The notes under the pieces are model-generated. The model made no database searches and was not told the DNA's origin. It was given only the letters and a program-made list of their open reading frames with translations. This document shows, in pieces, positions 7,470 through 16,301 of a DNA stretch of 64,000 nt. The first letter of the stretch is position 1; every line of letters begins with the position of its first letter. Position numbers and translations under genes: made by a program. The stretch is from NCBI RefSeq assembly GCF_002197845.1, contig NZ_NIDE01000001.1:372001-436000 (forward strand), in the 5' to 3' direction. Source of the DNA: Fimbriiglobus ruber (GTDB taxonomy: Bacteria; Planctomycetota; Planctomycetia; Gemmatales; Gemmataceae).

Positions 7470-7648
7470 CCGAGGTCGAGGTCGAGGCGTGGGTCCGGGA
7501 GATAATCAGGACCGTTTCGCCTCACGGGACGTTCCGAGACGAGTACGGCTTCATCTGGGGGAAATTCCTTCTCCCTGACGGTGAACGGGTTTTGGCGCGA
7601 CTCGACCGGACCAAAACCCGTTCACGTTGGCGGGCCGAGGGGTTCTAG
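7466..7648 (+). CDS. Small hypothetical phage protein
   Basis: The ATG at 7466 overlaps the glycosyltransferase stop (ATGA), giving 60 residues beginning MTEVEVEAWV. It is acidic at the start and basic at the end (RTKTRSRWRAEGF). The VEVEA string also appears in the small proteins at 5223 and 29374. The gene is convergent with the next one, overlapping it by 4 bp. Function unknown. Confidence 0.55.
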   Translation: MTEVEVEAWVREIIRTVSPHGTFRDEYGFIWGKFLLPDGERVLARLDRTKTRSRWRAEGF

Positions 7649-7875
7649 TTCTTCCCGCCGCACCCGCATCCACCGGGCCGCCGAGGTCCGACGCGACCCG
7701 TCCTAGCCGGGGCGACGGGTTTCGGGTCGAGGACCGAGGGATTCCGGCGCCAAGCCTCCCGGTAGCGGAGTTGGGTTTCCAAAGGCAGATTGATCGGGCT
7801 TCCATCTTCATTTTGCCCGGTCCAAATGGCCAACAGGCGGCCCGTCAGGTCGCGGTTTAGTTCTTCAACAAACAT
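7645..7875 (-). CDS. Stand-alone LTGR module with Cys/Gly tail
   Basis: This 76-residue protein begins MFVEELNRDLTGRLLAIW and ends with GGCGCGGKN. Its first 45 residues match the N-terminus of the GT9-like protein at 26767 (MYIEEIKKELTGRMLDIW, then LPxExxxxYRxxWR). The same short module therefore exists alone and fused to a glycosyltransferase in one prophage. The tail with two cysteines might bind metal or anchor the protein. Function unknown; the relationship is read directly from the two sequences. Confidence 0.6.
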   Translation of the reverse strand: MFVEELNRDLTGRLLAIWTGQNEDGSPINLPLETQLRYREAWRRNPSVLDPKPVAPARTGRVGPRRPGGCGCGGKN

Positions 7876-7889
7876 GCTCTATCTAGATC

Positions 7890-8111
7890 ATGGAAAATAA
7901 AGAAACGCGGACGACGATATTCCAGTCATCTCATTGGGATTGGGTTTCTAGAGGTTGTCCGCGATGCGGCGGGAAGTCCGGCTACGGTTCAGGTAGTTCG
8001 TGGGGCGGGTCCGGTGGCGCGCCATGCGGGTACGAAAACACCTGCAACGACTGCGGCGTGACGGTCGTGTGTGACCGGGATGAAAATGAGGTCTTTAAGA
8101 TTTCGTTCTAG
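7890..8111 (+). CDS. Small zinc-ribbon-like protein
   Basis: This 73-residue protein has CPRCGG at residues 23-28 and CNDCGV later, separated by a Gly/Ser-rich stretch. Two CxxC knuckles are the signature of zinc ribbons, which bind nucleic acid or proteins. It lies directly upstream of the large terminase and may be cotranscribed with it. Function unknown. Confidence 0.6.
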   Translation: MENKETRTTIFQSSHWDWVSRGCPRCGGKSGYGSGSSWGGSGGAPCGYENTCNDCGVTVVCDRDENEVFKISF

Positions 8112-8129
8112 AAATCACCTATCTATGGC

Positions 8130-9662
8130 GTGAACCCGACCCTACACGCAATTAACGCCCAGTTGAGCGCCGCCAAATTCAGGCATTTCGTAGAGCTTTT
8201 CTGGCCGTGCGTTTGCCAAGATAAATTCCGTTCCGGCTACATCGTCGACGCAATTTGCGAACACTTGCAGGCGGTCAAGGACTGCCAGATAAAACGCCTC
8301 GCAATTGCCTGCCCCATCAAACACGGCAAGTCGATTCTGACCGAGGTTTTGTTTCCCGCTTGGTCGTGGATTCATGACGCAAGTTTAAGAATGTTGACCG
8401 TGAGTCACGGCGAACGGTTGGCGATGCGGGACGCCGCGGCGACCCGCGACCTCATCAATCACCCGCTCTATCAGCAGTATTTCGGCGGACTCTACACCCT
8501 CACGGCGGACCAGAACGCCAAGGGTTTTTACACCACTAATAAAATGGGGAGCCGTTTGGCGTTGGGCGTTCAGTCGAATGTTAGCGGACAGAACGCGGAC
8601 ATGATTTTGGCCGACGATATTCTCGACTACGACAAAGCCAAAAGCGAAGTCGAGCGCCAAAACGTCAAGGATTTTTGGACGGGCACCCTTACCCAACGTC
8701 TCGCGATCGGCAACAACAAGGACAGAATCTTACTGATCGGCCACCGGGTTCACGAAGACGACGTTTTCAATCTCGTTTACGACACGTTCGGCAACTCAGG
8801 GGAGTGGACTTACCTAGTCCTCCCGGCAGAAGGGAACCCGACCGTCACGAACAGCTACCACAACGCCATCGGTTGGAAGGACAAACGGGAAGAAGGGGAA
8901 CTGCTCAACGAAGAACGATTCCCGCGGGAAGTCCTCGACAACAAGAAAAAAGAGATGAGGCACAAATACCAGTGCCTTTTCAACCAAGACCCCGCGCCGT
9001 CCGGGGGCGACCTGTTCAAGCCGCAGTGGTTCCGCCACTACACCGAGGACGCGACCCACTACAACCTCGGCGGAAAACTGGTCGAGAAAAGTAAGGCGTG
9101 GCGGTTCGCGACGGTCGACACCGCGGTCACGGTGGCGGCGCATAGTGACTACACCGTTTGCCAAGTTTGGTCCGTGATCGGGCAGGACATGGTTTTGGTA
9201 CACCAGTTAAGAAAGCGACTCGACGGGAACCGGCTGATTCCCGCGTTGAACGAGGTCTACCAGTCCTACCAACCTCAGTTCCTTGTGATTGAGTCCGAGT
9301 TTGTCGGGAAGTTTGTCCAAGACCAGTTGAAGGCGTTGAACGTCCCGGTGAAGTCTTTTAGGACCAGTGGGCAGGGTGGGAAGGAAACGAGAGCGGTTGC
9401 CGCCGAAATCCGAGTCGAGGCGGGCCGCGTTTGGTTCCCGTCCAATCAGCCTTGGGTGTCTGAACTTGAGCGGGAGCTTCTTAGCTTCCCCCACGGGAAA
9501 CACGACGACCAAGTCGACGCCTTGGCAATGGCAGCAATTCAGGCGGACAAATACCTCGGCAAGTTGGAACCGGAGTTAACCCCGGAAGAACTGAGGGAGA
9601 AATCCCAGAGGGAAGCGGACCGGATGTTTAAGGAAATGCTATTCAGTGGATTGCCTTTTTGA
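8130..9662 (+). CDS. terL: Terminase large subunit
   Basis: This 510-residue packaging motor starts at a GTG (8130). The ATPase domain has a Walker A-like CPIKHGKS (K67) and Walker B MILADDI (D162, D163). The C-terminal RNase H-like nuclease has D330 in ATVDTAV, D340 in SDYTV and D459/D460/D463 in KHDDQVD, which would bind two metals and cut concatemeric DNA. The protein translocates DNA through the portal into the prohead. The length is normal for this family. The portal gene follows after 15 bp. Confidence 0.93.
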   Translation: MNPTLHAINAQLSAAKFRHFVELFWPCVCQDKFRSGYIVDAICEHLQAVKDCQIKRLAIACPIKHGKSILTEVLFPAWSWIHDASLRMLTVSHGERLAMRDAAATRDLINHPLYQQYFGGLYTLTADQNAKGFYTTNKMGSRLALGVQSNVSGQNADMILADDILDYDKAKSEVERQNVKDFWTGTLTQRLAIGNNKDRILLIGHRVHEDDVFNLVYDTFGNSGEWTYLVLPAEGNPTVTNSYHNAIGWKDKREEGELLNEERFPREVLDNKKKEMRHKYQCLFNQDPAPSGGDLFKPQWFRHYTEDATHYNLGGKLVEKSKAWRFATVDTAVTVAAHSDYTVCQVWSVIGQDMVLVHQLRKRLDGNRLIPALNEVYQSYQPQFLVIESEFVGKFVQDQLKALNVPVKSFRTSGQGGKETRAVAAEIRVEAGRVWFPSNQPWVSELERELLSFPHGKHDDQVDALAMAAIQADKYLGKLEPELTPEELREKSQREADRMFKEMLFSGLPF

Positions 9663-9677
9663 TGCGTACATATCTCG

Positions 9678-11753
9678 ATGAAAGTCGTTGAAAAAATTAA
9701 GTCGTTCATAAAGAACTTTGGCAACATCTGGACGCCGCTTAGCCGACCTGTCAGCAATTACGGGGGAGGCATGGGCGGGGCCGACGTGTACGGCGTGCTT
9801 CCAGAACCGACACCGTTCGACCTTCTCGGCGCGTACGAGGACGTAGTTTATTCTTGCGTCAACCTTATAAGCGATCATCTCTCCGGGGTCCGACCGAAAC
9901 TTTGCGTGAAACAAAATTACGGCGACCAGCGAAGCAAGAACCAGACTCGACGCATCAATAAACACTTCCGTAGTTACCTCGAAAGGGAATTCCCGTCTTA
10001 CGGAACCCGCAAATCGATCGACGTAAGCGAAGTCGTTGACCATGCGTTGCTCGACCTGATTGACAGGCCGAACCCGCACATGAGCTTTTCCCATTTGCTG
10101 GGGATGACTGCGGTTTACCTCGAAACGGTCGGGTCCGCGTTCTGGTACAAGTCGGCTTACCTCGACAGTAAGGGGAACGCCCTCCGGGACGTGAACGGGA
10201 ACAAACTGGTTGCGGAGTTGTGGTTGATCCCGCCGCAGACGATCGACATCATTGCGGACGACGACGGGCACCTAATTGGGTACACCCAAAAAATCGGCAG
10301 CGAAACCGAGGACATCGACAAAGAAGACCTGATCCACTTCAAGCACTTCAACCCGGCGGACCCCTATACGGGTTTCGGTATCAGTCCCCTCCGGGCCGTT
10401 TGGCAACGAGTGATGTTGCTCCGAGAAGAACAAGCAAGTTGGGGCGCCATTCTCCAAAACGCCGCGGTCCCATCGGCCCTAGTGACACCACCGGGACCGG
10501 ACGGCTTGTTCACAAAAGAGCAGGCCGAACGCATCGATAAGCAAGTTAATGCCCGGTTCCGCCTCGGCAAACAGGGAGGTATTTGGGTTGTACAAGACAG
10601 CATGGACTACAAACCCATTTCGACGCCACCGAAAGACCTTAGTGCGATTACAATGTATGAACAAATAAAAGAGTGCATCGCGAACGCCTACGCAATTCCG
10701 CTCCCGTTGCTGCGGATGGACGAGACGACCGGGGAGGCGTCGAACACGGCGGAACGGGCGTTCCAAAAGAATTGTTTGCGGCCTCGGGTCCGCCTGATCT
10801 TTGAAACGATGACCCGCGACCTTTGCCCGGACAGTCGGTTGTTTTTCAGTTGTGACGATGTCCTCGAACCGGACCGGGCTTTTGAATTGCAACGGTCCTC
10901 GGCGCTCTTCCAATCGAACGCCATCACCGTCAACGAGTACCGGGAGGACCAAGGACTCGACCCGGTCGTGGGCGGGGACAAGTTCCTTTATCAGATTCTC
11001 GGGACCAACGCGGCCAGCTCCGGGACAATGGGCACGTTGCCAGATATGCGCGGCGGGAAGACCGTAAAAAAAAAGTCAGTGAACCCGCCCGACCCGCAAC
11101 CACTGGCCGAGGCGTTGCAGGGGATTTTCCGCCAACTACGGGACGCCTACCTGACCGGCAGGAAAGCCGTTGCCCCGGAGTGGGCGGACCTGATGGGGGA
11201 CGCCTTGAGCCCGATCCTGCGGGCCTATTATCAAGAGGGGTCCAACGAGATCCGGGCCGAGCTGGGAGTCCTCCCTCCCCTCCCGGTGAACAGTCTTAAC
11301 CAAGCCGTTAATCAAGCCATTTTCCACCTCGCGGACAGCACACTCGCGACGACTGAACTTGAGGTCGAGGCCGCACGGGAAGCGACCAGAGAAGCCATCC
11401 GACAGGGGTTGAACGCGAACGAGGCGAACATCGACCTCGCGGCCAGAATCCAAGCCATCTTCACGGACTTGGAAGAACGGCGTTGCTTTCTAATTGCCGA
11501 CACCGAGGCGACGAGGGCCAAATCTGCGGGAGAACTTCTGACGATTCAAGAGGCCGGGGTGGACTGTAAAAAGGTTTGGTTGCCCGACGCGCTGGCGTGC
11601 GACGTTTGTCGAGGGTTGGACGGGGCGACCCGTGAATTGAGTGAACCCTTCGCCGTGATCGGGTCCGGGCCTTATTCGGTAATCGATCACCCGCCGTTGC
11701 ACCCGAATTGCCGTTGCAGTCTGCAATATCAGTTTCCCGAGGACGCCGACTAA
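9678..11753 (+). CDS. Portal protein fused to MuF-like head morphogenesis domain
   Basis: This 691-residue protein is longer than a usual portal (about 400-500). Residues 1-470 follow the HK97/SPP1 portal pattern: PTPFDLLGAYEDVVYSCVNL near the start, DLIHFKHFNPADPYTGFGISPL in the stem region, and AERAFQKNCLRPR late. Residues about 575-691 resemble Mu gpF: a helical segment, IADTEATRAKSAGEL, then C641xxC644 in CDVCRGLDG, and HPPLHPNCRCS with C678 and C680. The four cysteines may bind zinc. Portals form the dodecameric DNA gate; MuF proteins are minor head proteins. No frameshift or stop lies between the parts. Confidence 0.85.
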   Translation: MKVVEKIKSFIKNFGNIWTPLSRPVSNYGGGMGGADVYGVLPEPTPFDLLGAYEDVVYSCVNLISDHLSGVRPKLCVKQNYGDQRSKNQTRRINKHFRSYLEREFPSYGTRKSIDVSEVVDHALLDLIDRPNPHMSFSHLLGMTAVYLETVGSAFWYKSAYLDSKGNALRDVNGNKLVAELWLIPPQTIDIIADDDGHLIGYTQKIGSETEDIDKEDLIHFKHFNPADPYTGFGISPLRAVWQRVMLLREEQASWGAILQNAAVPSALVTPPGPDGLFTKEQAERIDKQVNARFRLGKQGGIWVVQDSMDYKPISTPPKDLSAITMYEQIKECIANAYAIPLPLLRMDETTGEASNTAERAFQKNCLRPRVRLIFETMTRDLCPDSRLFFSCDDVLEPDRAFELQRSSALFQSNAITVNEYREDQGLDPVVGGDKFLYQILGTNAASSGTMGTLPDMRGGKTVKKKSVNPPDPQPLAEALQGIFRQLRDAYLTGRKAVAPEWADLMGDALSPILRAYYQEGSNEIRAELGVLPPLPVNSLNQAVNQAIFHLADSTLATTELEVEAAREATREAIRQGLNANEANIDLAARIQAIFTDLEERRCFLIADTEATRAKSAGELLTIQEAGVDCKKVWLPDALACDVCRGLDGATRELSEPFAVIGSGPYSVIDHPPLHPNCRCSLQYQFPEDAD

Positions 11754-11761
11754 ATAACGTC

Positions 11762-11929
11762 ATGCAATATGAAACAAAAGTGGCCGAGGCCAAAGACGAT
11801 ACCGACATCAGCGATCTTAAAGTTGTGACCGAGGTGAAGGTCGAGGACGGCGTAATCGTCTACACCTACAGCTCTCTGAAAGTGAACGAGGACGGATCGA
11901 TTTCCGTCGTGACCGAGGACGCGAAATAA
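11762..11929 (+). CDS. Small acidic phage protein
   Basis: The ATG at 11762 gives 55 residues, MQYETKVAEAKDDTDIS through SISVVTEDAK. The protein is strongly acidic, with alternating beta-prone stretches. Its stop overlaps an ATG (TAATG at 11927-11931). It sits between portal and protease genes, where small head proteins are common. Function unknown. Confidence 0.55.
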   Translation: MQYETKVAEAKDDTDISDLKVVTEVKVEDGVIVYTYSSLKVNEDGSISVVTEDAK

Positions 11930-11977
11930 TGCCCCGGAAAAAAGCGGCTAAACCCAAACCGAAACAGACGGAGCTTC

Positions 11978-12742
11978 ATGAAATTCAAGACGGTGGAAAA
12001 CTCACTCGGCCTGAGATCGACGGAGGCGGTTGCCACGAAATTGGACAGCTACCTCCCGACGTTGCCGACCGAGTTGAAAAGGGTAGTCCGGAAATCAGCG
12101 ATCGACGCGAACCCACAGATTGCGGGACCGGAGCGAACTGCAACTGGCTATGTTTCTACGTCGGCGGTCGATAGAGATTCGGAAATAGTCGTTCCCGAAG
12201 GTATTGACAGGGAAGACTTTGGGCGAAATGGAATTGTCCTTTGGGGACACGACCAGTTGCGCCCGTGCGGCCTTTGCAAATGGACGCGACCGGACGCGAG
12301 CGGCCTCTTTGCCAAGACGTTTTTCCCGCCGAGGCCGAACGAGTATCAGGGCGAGTGGCTACCAGATTTCGTTTTCGGACTTGTGGCCGCTTCTGTTTTA
12401 AAAGGATTTTCGATCGGATTTTTACCCGTCGAGATCCGCGACCCGACCCCGGAAGAAGTCACCAAGTTTCCCGACCTTCAGCGCGTTATAACCAAGTCGT
12501 TGCTGCTCGAATATTCCGTCGTTGCCGTGCCTGCAAATCCGCTCGCCTTGGTTGATGTCGTCGGCAAAGGTCAATCCCTCGGCGGTTGGAATTGGGAGAC
12601 GGTCAGGAAGGCGAAACCGGCCCCGGTCGTTAAGACGCCCGCCCCGAAACCCGAACCAGTCGCGCCCGCCGTTTGGGAATTCGACATCGATTTGATTGCG
12701 TCCGAGGCGGTTAAAAATCTGCTCCGGAGGCATCAGGCATGA
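11978..12742 (+). CDS. Prohead protease (HK97/U35 type)
   Basis: This 254-residue serine protease cleaves capsid and scaffold regions during head maturation. The catalytic pair is visible as H91 in LWGHD and S145 in LKGFSIGF, followed by the usual LLEYSVVAVPANPLA motif. A Pro/Lys-rich tail (residues about 205-235) may be a scaffold-like extension. A lysine-rich frame starting at 11929 (MPRKKAAKPKPKQTEL) overlaps the gene's start in another frame, so the true N-terminus is slightly uncertain. The next gene overlaps by ATGA. Confidence 0.9.
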   Translation: MKFKTVENSLGLRSTEAVATKLDSYLPTLPTELKRVVRKSAIDANPQIAGPERTATGYVSTSAVDRDSEIVVPEGIDREDFGRNGIVLWGHDQLRPCGLCKWTRPDASGLFAKTFFPPRPNEYQGEWLPDFVFGLVAASVLKGFSIGFLPVEIRDPTPEEVTKFPDLQRVITKSLLLEYSVVAVPANPLALVDVVGKGQSLGGWNWETVRKAKPAPVVKTPAPKPEPVAPAVWEFDIDLIASEAVKNLLRRHQA

Positions 12743-13125
12743 GTTGCGGCAACCAGAACTTAATCAGCGAACAGGAACAACTACCGGGCGAACTCCCGAT
12801 CACGATCTATCAGGCCGCGACCTTTAATTTGACCCTGACTTACCTCGATGGCAACGGGAACCCCGTCGACCTCACCGACTACACCGGGGACATGATTATC
12901 GCCAACGGCTCGACAACGGTTTTGGAACTGTCGACCAGTAACGGCAGGATGATCCTCGGCGGGACCGCGGGAACGGTTCAACTTTTGGTCGACGCCTCCG
13001 ACACGGCGGCGCTCACGCCCGCAAGCAATCTCCAATACGACCTGTTGCTAACCAGTCAGGGCGGGACCGTGATCCCACTCGTTGCGGGAGCGGCGTACAT
13101 CAGGGCGAGTGTAACAGGAGCGTAA
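12739..13125 (+). CDS. Phage structural protein, beta-rich (BppU-N-like)
   Basis: This 128-residue protein contains FNLTLTYLDGNGNPVDLTDYTGDMII, a pattern common at the N-terminus of phage baseplate and fibre proteins, and a late LQYDLLLTSQGG strand. It is coupled to the protease gene (ATGA) and to the next gene (TAATG at 13123-13127). It may attach the fibre proteins that follow to the virion; that is inference from position. Confidence 0.6.
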   Translation: MSCGNQNLISEQEQLPGELPITIYQAATFNLTLTYLDGNGNPVDLTDYTGDMIIANGSTTVLELSTSNGRMILGGTAGTVQLLVDASDTAALTPASNLQYDLLLTSQGGTVIPLVAGAAYIRASVTGA

Positions 13126-13598
13126 TGACAGAAGTCGTCGTTAATGGGTCTGTAAAAGTCATCGAGGTTAGCCCCGAGGCCGTAACGGTCATTAACGGGA
13201 CTGCCCCGGTACAGGTCATTACGCTCGGGATTCCCGGACCGCCGGGGGAACAGGGACCAATCGGACCGGCGGGCGGGGGCAACTCGACAACGGTTGAATG
13301 GCAGTGGAACGTCAGTTCCCCGTTCTTCCTGATGACGATTCCCGAGGGAACTTGGGTCGAGGAAATTCAGGTCTACGTGAACACGGCGGTTAACGGCGTT
13401 GCCCCGACGATGAGCGTCGGTGACGCCCTCGACCCGGCCCGGCTCGTTCCCGCGATTAACATCGACCCGACGAACGTAGGCGTTTACGTGACGAACCCCG
13501 CGTACTTCTACGCGGTCGAAACGAACATCAGCCTAAGTATTGTCCCCGGGACTGGGGCGACCCAAGGCGACGGACTTGTAGTTATTTTAATTTCATAA
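13125..13598 (+). CDS. Fibre protein with collagen-like segment
   Basis: This 157-residue protein has a collagen-like segment (GIPGPPGEQGPIGPAG, residues about 44-59) between a short beta N-terminus and a 95-residue C-terminal domain. Collagen-like Gly-X-Y runs form trimeric stalks in phage fibres. The C-terminal domain (VEEIQVYVNTAVNGVAPTMSVG) resembles the C-terminal domain of the next protein (IEQVVVYVDTAFTGGTSPNLTVG), so the two share a module, perhaps for trimerisation or binding. Confidence 0.7.
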   Translation: MTEVVVNGSVKVIEVSPEAVTVINGTAPVQVITLGIPGPPGEQGPIGPAGGGNSTTVEWQWNVSSPFFLMTIPEGTWVEEIQVYVNTAVNGVAPTMSVGDALDPARLVPAINIDPTNVGVYVTNPAYFYAVETNISLSIVPGTGATQGDGLVVILIS

Positions 13599-13605
13599 GA
13601 GGAAA

Positions 13606-14265
13606 ATGGCCTTACCACAATGGATTAGCAACCTGTCCGGGACGATGTTGTCGTATTTCAGACTCGGACTCACCGGACCCCGTTTAAAGAACGACGGGTC
13701 CGGCAACTTGACAGTTAGGAACGCGGGCGACTCCGCAGACGTGACAGCACGGGCCGCGGGCCTGTTGCTGTCCAACTCGGGCGGGAACACGAACACGGTT
13801 CAGACGGCCTCCGGGCAGGCGTCAAACCTGACGATCAACCTGCCCACAGTCGTCGGCAGTAGTGGCCAAGCGGTTATCACCGACGGCGCCGGGAACTGGT
13901 CGTACACGACAATCAGCACGGCCTCGACGTTGACCGTCGAAACAACCTCAGTCGCGTACAACACGTCGAGCCCAATCACGCAATTCACGTTGCCCGTGAA
14001 CGCCGTCATTGAACAGGTCGTGGTCTACGTCGACACGGCGTTCACCGGCGGGACGAGTCCCAACCTGACCGTCGGGGTTAGCGGGACGACTGCGAAATAT
14101 ATGGGGTCCGGGGACTCCGACCTCACCACGATCGGCTCTTACGTGATCCGGCCCGGCCTGACGGCGGACGGCAGCACCGAGGCGTTGATTATCACCTACT
14201 CAGCGGGGAGCAGCACGGCGGGCGCCGCCCGGGTCGAGGTTCAATATTCGGTGCCGACGCACTAA
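13606..14265 (+). CDS. Fibre-like structural protein
   Basis: This 219-residue protein begins ALPQWISNLSGTMLSYF then GLTG, matching the start of the next protein (TPAWIKATGTTINKW then GLTG). The middle is Ser/Thr/Asn/Gly-rich with QASNLTINLPTVVGSSGQAV, typical of phage fibre shafts. The C-terminal 100 residues share a module with the collagen-like protein upstream. It starts behind a good ribosome site (AGAGG). Together these proteins look like combinations of a few exchanged modules. Confidence 0.65.
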   Translation: MALPQWISNLSGTMLSYFRLGLTGPRLKNDGSGNLTVRNAGDSADVTARAAGLLLSNSGGNTNTVQTASGQASNLTINLPTVVGSSGQAVITDGAGNWSYTTISTASTLTVETTSVAYNTSSPITQFTLPVNAVIEQVVVYVDTAFTGGTSPNLTVGVSGTTAKYMGSGDSDLTTIGSYVIRPGLTADGSTEALIITYSAGSSTAGAARVEVQYSVPTH

Positions 14266-14273
14266 TTAATTCC

Positions 14274-16298
14274 ATGACAACACCAGCATGGATAAAGGCA
14301 ACCGGAACGACAATCAACAAGTGGTTAATAGGACTCACCGGGAAGGCCGCGACGCTCGACGCGAGCGGCCTGTCGAGCGCCCAGACTTACGTCCTGCCCG
14401 CAACGGGCGGGACGTTCACACTCGACAACTTGGCGAACACGTTCACCACCTCGCCCCAGACGATCGACATCGCCAGCGCCTCGGCCAAAGGTCTTGTCGT
14501 CCAAGCGGCAAACGGCCAGACCGCCAATCTGACCGAGTGGCAAAACTACATCGGGACGGCGGTTGCCTCGGTGGACGCGAGCGGAAACGTTTTCGGGACC
14601 GGCTGGACGAACGAGCCCGACGTAATAGGCGGGCGACTGTCCGCGTCGAACGAACCCTATCCGAACGGCGACCAGATTGGCGTCTCGACGTTGTATTTCG
14701 TTCAGTACAAGGGCAACCAAGAGAGTCTGATTTACAGCGGCACGACGGCGAAAACCCTGTCCGCTTCGTCGTCAATTACGCTCAGTCTGACCGGCCTGAC
14801 CTCGGGCAAACTGTACGACGTTTTCGTCTACGACAACTCCGGGACCAAAACCCTTTACCTCGGCCCCGCGTGGACGAACAGCAGCACGCGTGCCACCGGG
14901 ATTTCAACGTTCGACGGTATCCCCTACCTGACCGGCGACTCGACCAAACGATACGTAGGGACGTTCCAAGCGACGGGAACGACGACCACCGAGGACAGTC
15001 TCGCGAACCGATACGTTTACGACCACAATTGCCCGGACTACAAGGCGACGACGAACGCAAACCGCGTCACGTTCAATGGCCTCGTTGACGCCGGTACGAG
15101 TCCTTTCGCCCAATACGCCGCGAGTGGGACGTACACCGGCGGGAACCTCTTTAACAACTCGAACACGTTCAGCGGAACGAACACGTTCAGCAACACGAAC
15201 AGCTTCACGGCAACGGCGACGTTTAGCCCCGCATCGACCACCACACAAGGAATAATCGTCAAGGGAGTGGCGAGTCAGACGGGCGACTTGCAGGAGTGGA
15301 AAAACTCGTCAAACGCAGTCCTTGCGTCGGTGAGTGCGGCAGGCGTGTTTACTGGCGTGTTCTCGGATATGCCTCTCTGGACTACTTCGGTAACGTATGC
15401 GGTCGGCGCCCAAGTCCGGGGATCGGATGGTAACTGGTATCGGTGCCAGACGAGCCAGAGCGGAAACGACCCGACGGCTGACGCCGGGGGAAATTGGTTA
15501 CCGTCGTACATCTTCAACGGGTTCACGCTCAACGTCGGGAGCGGACAAAGGTTCACGACGTTACAGGCGGCTCTCTCGTTTCTAGCCGCAGCGTTTGCCG
15601 TTGCGAACTCGACGTGTACCGTACAAATCGCAAACGGTACATATACTGAGAATGTCGGGATATACGGGCCACTAGGCGGTAACGTCACAATACAGGGCAA
15701 CGTTCTCAACACGTCGTCTGTTCAAATTCAGGTTGCGACCAGTACGGAAGGGCTTCACATCGCTCGTGACGGTCTGAGTGTCACTCTCCAATATTTGACG
15801 ATCACAAAGGTCACCGGATCGAGTCTTAACGACGGCGTTGTGATGGATACGTTTTCCGACTTGACGATAAGCAATTGTGCGGTCTCGAATCTGGCCGTAG
15901 GTGTTTACATCACTGCGGGTAGATGCGAAATGGTTAACGCCATCTCTATATCCGGCTGTAGTAATGGCGTTGTCGTGCAGGAAGGCGCACACGTTCTAAT
16001 CAACAGTAGTAGTGCCACGATCAGCAGCAACGGTATTGGAGTGAATGCCACGATCATTAACGGTTCCATCGGGATCATCAGCGCGGGCATCACGTCGAAC
16101 ACGACTTACGGCGTTGCCGCGGGGATCGGCGGGAAAGTGTCGTGTAATTCGGTCACGTTCACGAGCAACGCAACGGCTTGCTATGCGGTGTCGGGCGGGG
16201 ACGTTTCCCTATCCGGTTGCACGTTCACGACGAACACGACGAACTACTCACCAGCACTCAATACTTTCGGCAACAATGGCGGACTTGTTAGAGGATAA
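14274..16298 (+). CDS. Tail-spike-like beta-helix protein
   Basis: This 674-residue protein has an N-terminal attachment-like segment shared with the previous gene. Residues about 365-410 (WTTSVTYAVGAQVRGSDGNWYRCQTS) match the small aromatic carbohydrate-binding repeat of chitinase/CBM5-12 type. The C-terminal half is a right-handed parallel beta-helix: repeated short strands with Asn/Ser/Gly turns (LTISNCAVSNLAVGVYI, VSLSGCTFTTNTTN). Such proteins bind or cut host surface polysaccharide. No catalytic residues can be named. Its placement inside the head gene cluster is unusual. Confidence 0.75.
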   Translation: MTTPAWIKATGTTINKWLIGLTGKAATLDASGLSSAQTYVLPATGGTFTLDNLANTFTTSPQTIDIASASAKGLVVQAANGQTANLTEWQNYIGTAVASVDASGNVFGTGWTNEPDVIGGRLSASNEPYPNGDQIGVSTLYFVQYKGNQESLIYSGTTAKTLSASSSITLSLTGLTSGKLYDVFVYDNSGTKTLYLGPAWTNSSTRATGISTFDGIPYLTGDSTKRYVGTFQATGTTTTEDSLANRYVYDHNCPDYKATTNANRVTFNGLVDAGTSPFAQYAASGTYTGGNLFNNSNTFSGTNTFSNTNSFTATATFSPASTTTQGIIVKGVASQTGDLQEWKNSSNAVLASVSAAGVFTGVFSDMPLWTTSVTYAVGAQVRGSDGNWYRCQTSQSGNDPTADAGGNWLPSYIFNGFTLNVGSGQRFTTLQAALSFLAAAFAVANSTCTVQIANGTYTENVGIYGPLGGNVTIQGNVLNTSSVQIQVATSTEGLHIARDGLSVTLQYLTITKVTGSSLNDGVVMDTFSDLTISNCAVSNLAVGVYITAGRCEMVNAISISGCSNGVVVQEGAHVLINSSSATISSNGIGVNATIINGSIGIISAGITSNTTYGVAAGIGGKVSCNSVTFTSNATACYAVSGGDVSLSGCTFTTNTTNYSPALNTFGNNGGLVRG

Positions 16299-16301
16299 AA
16301 T

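Noticed and set aside
11929-12174. A separate 81-codon gene overlapping the prohead protease
   Set aside because: Only its first 16 codons lie outside the protease and the rest reads as a shadow frame; kept only as a possible alternative protease start.
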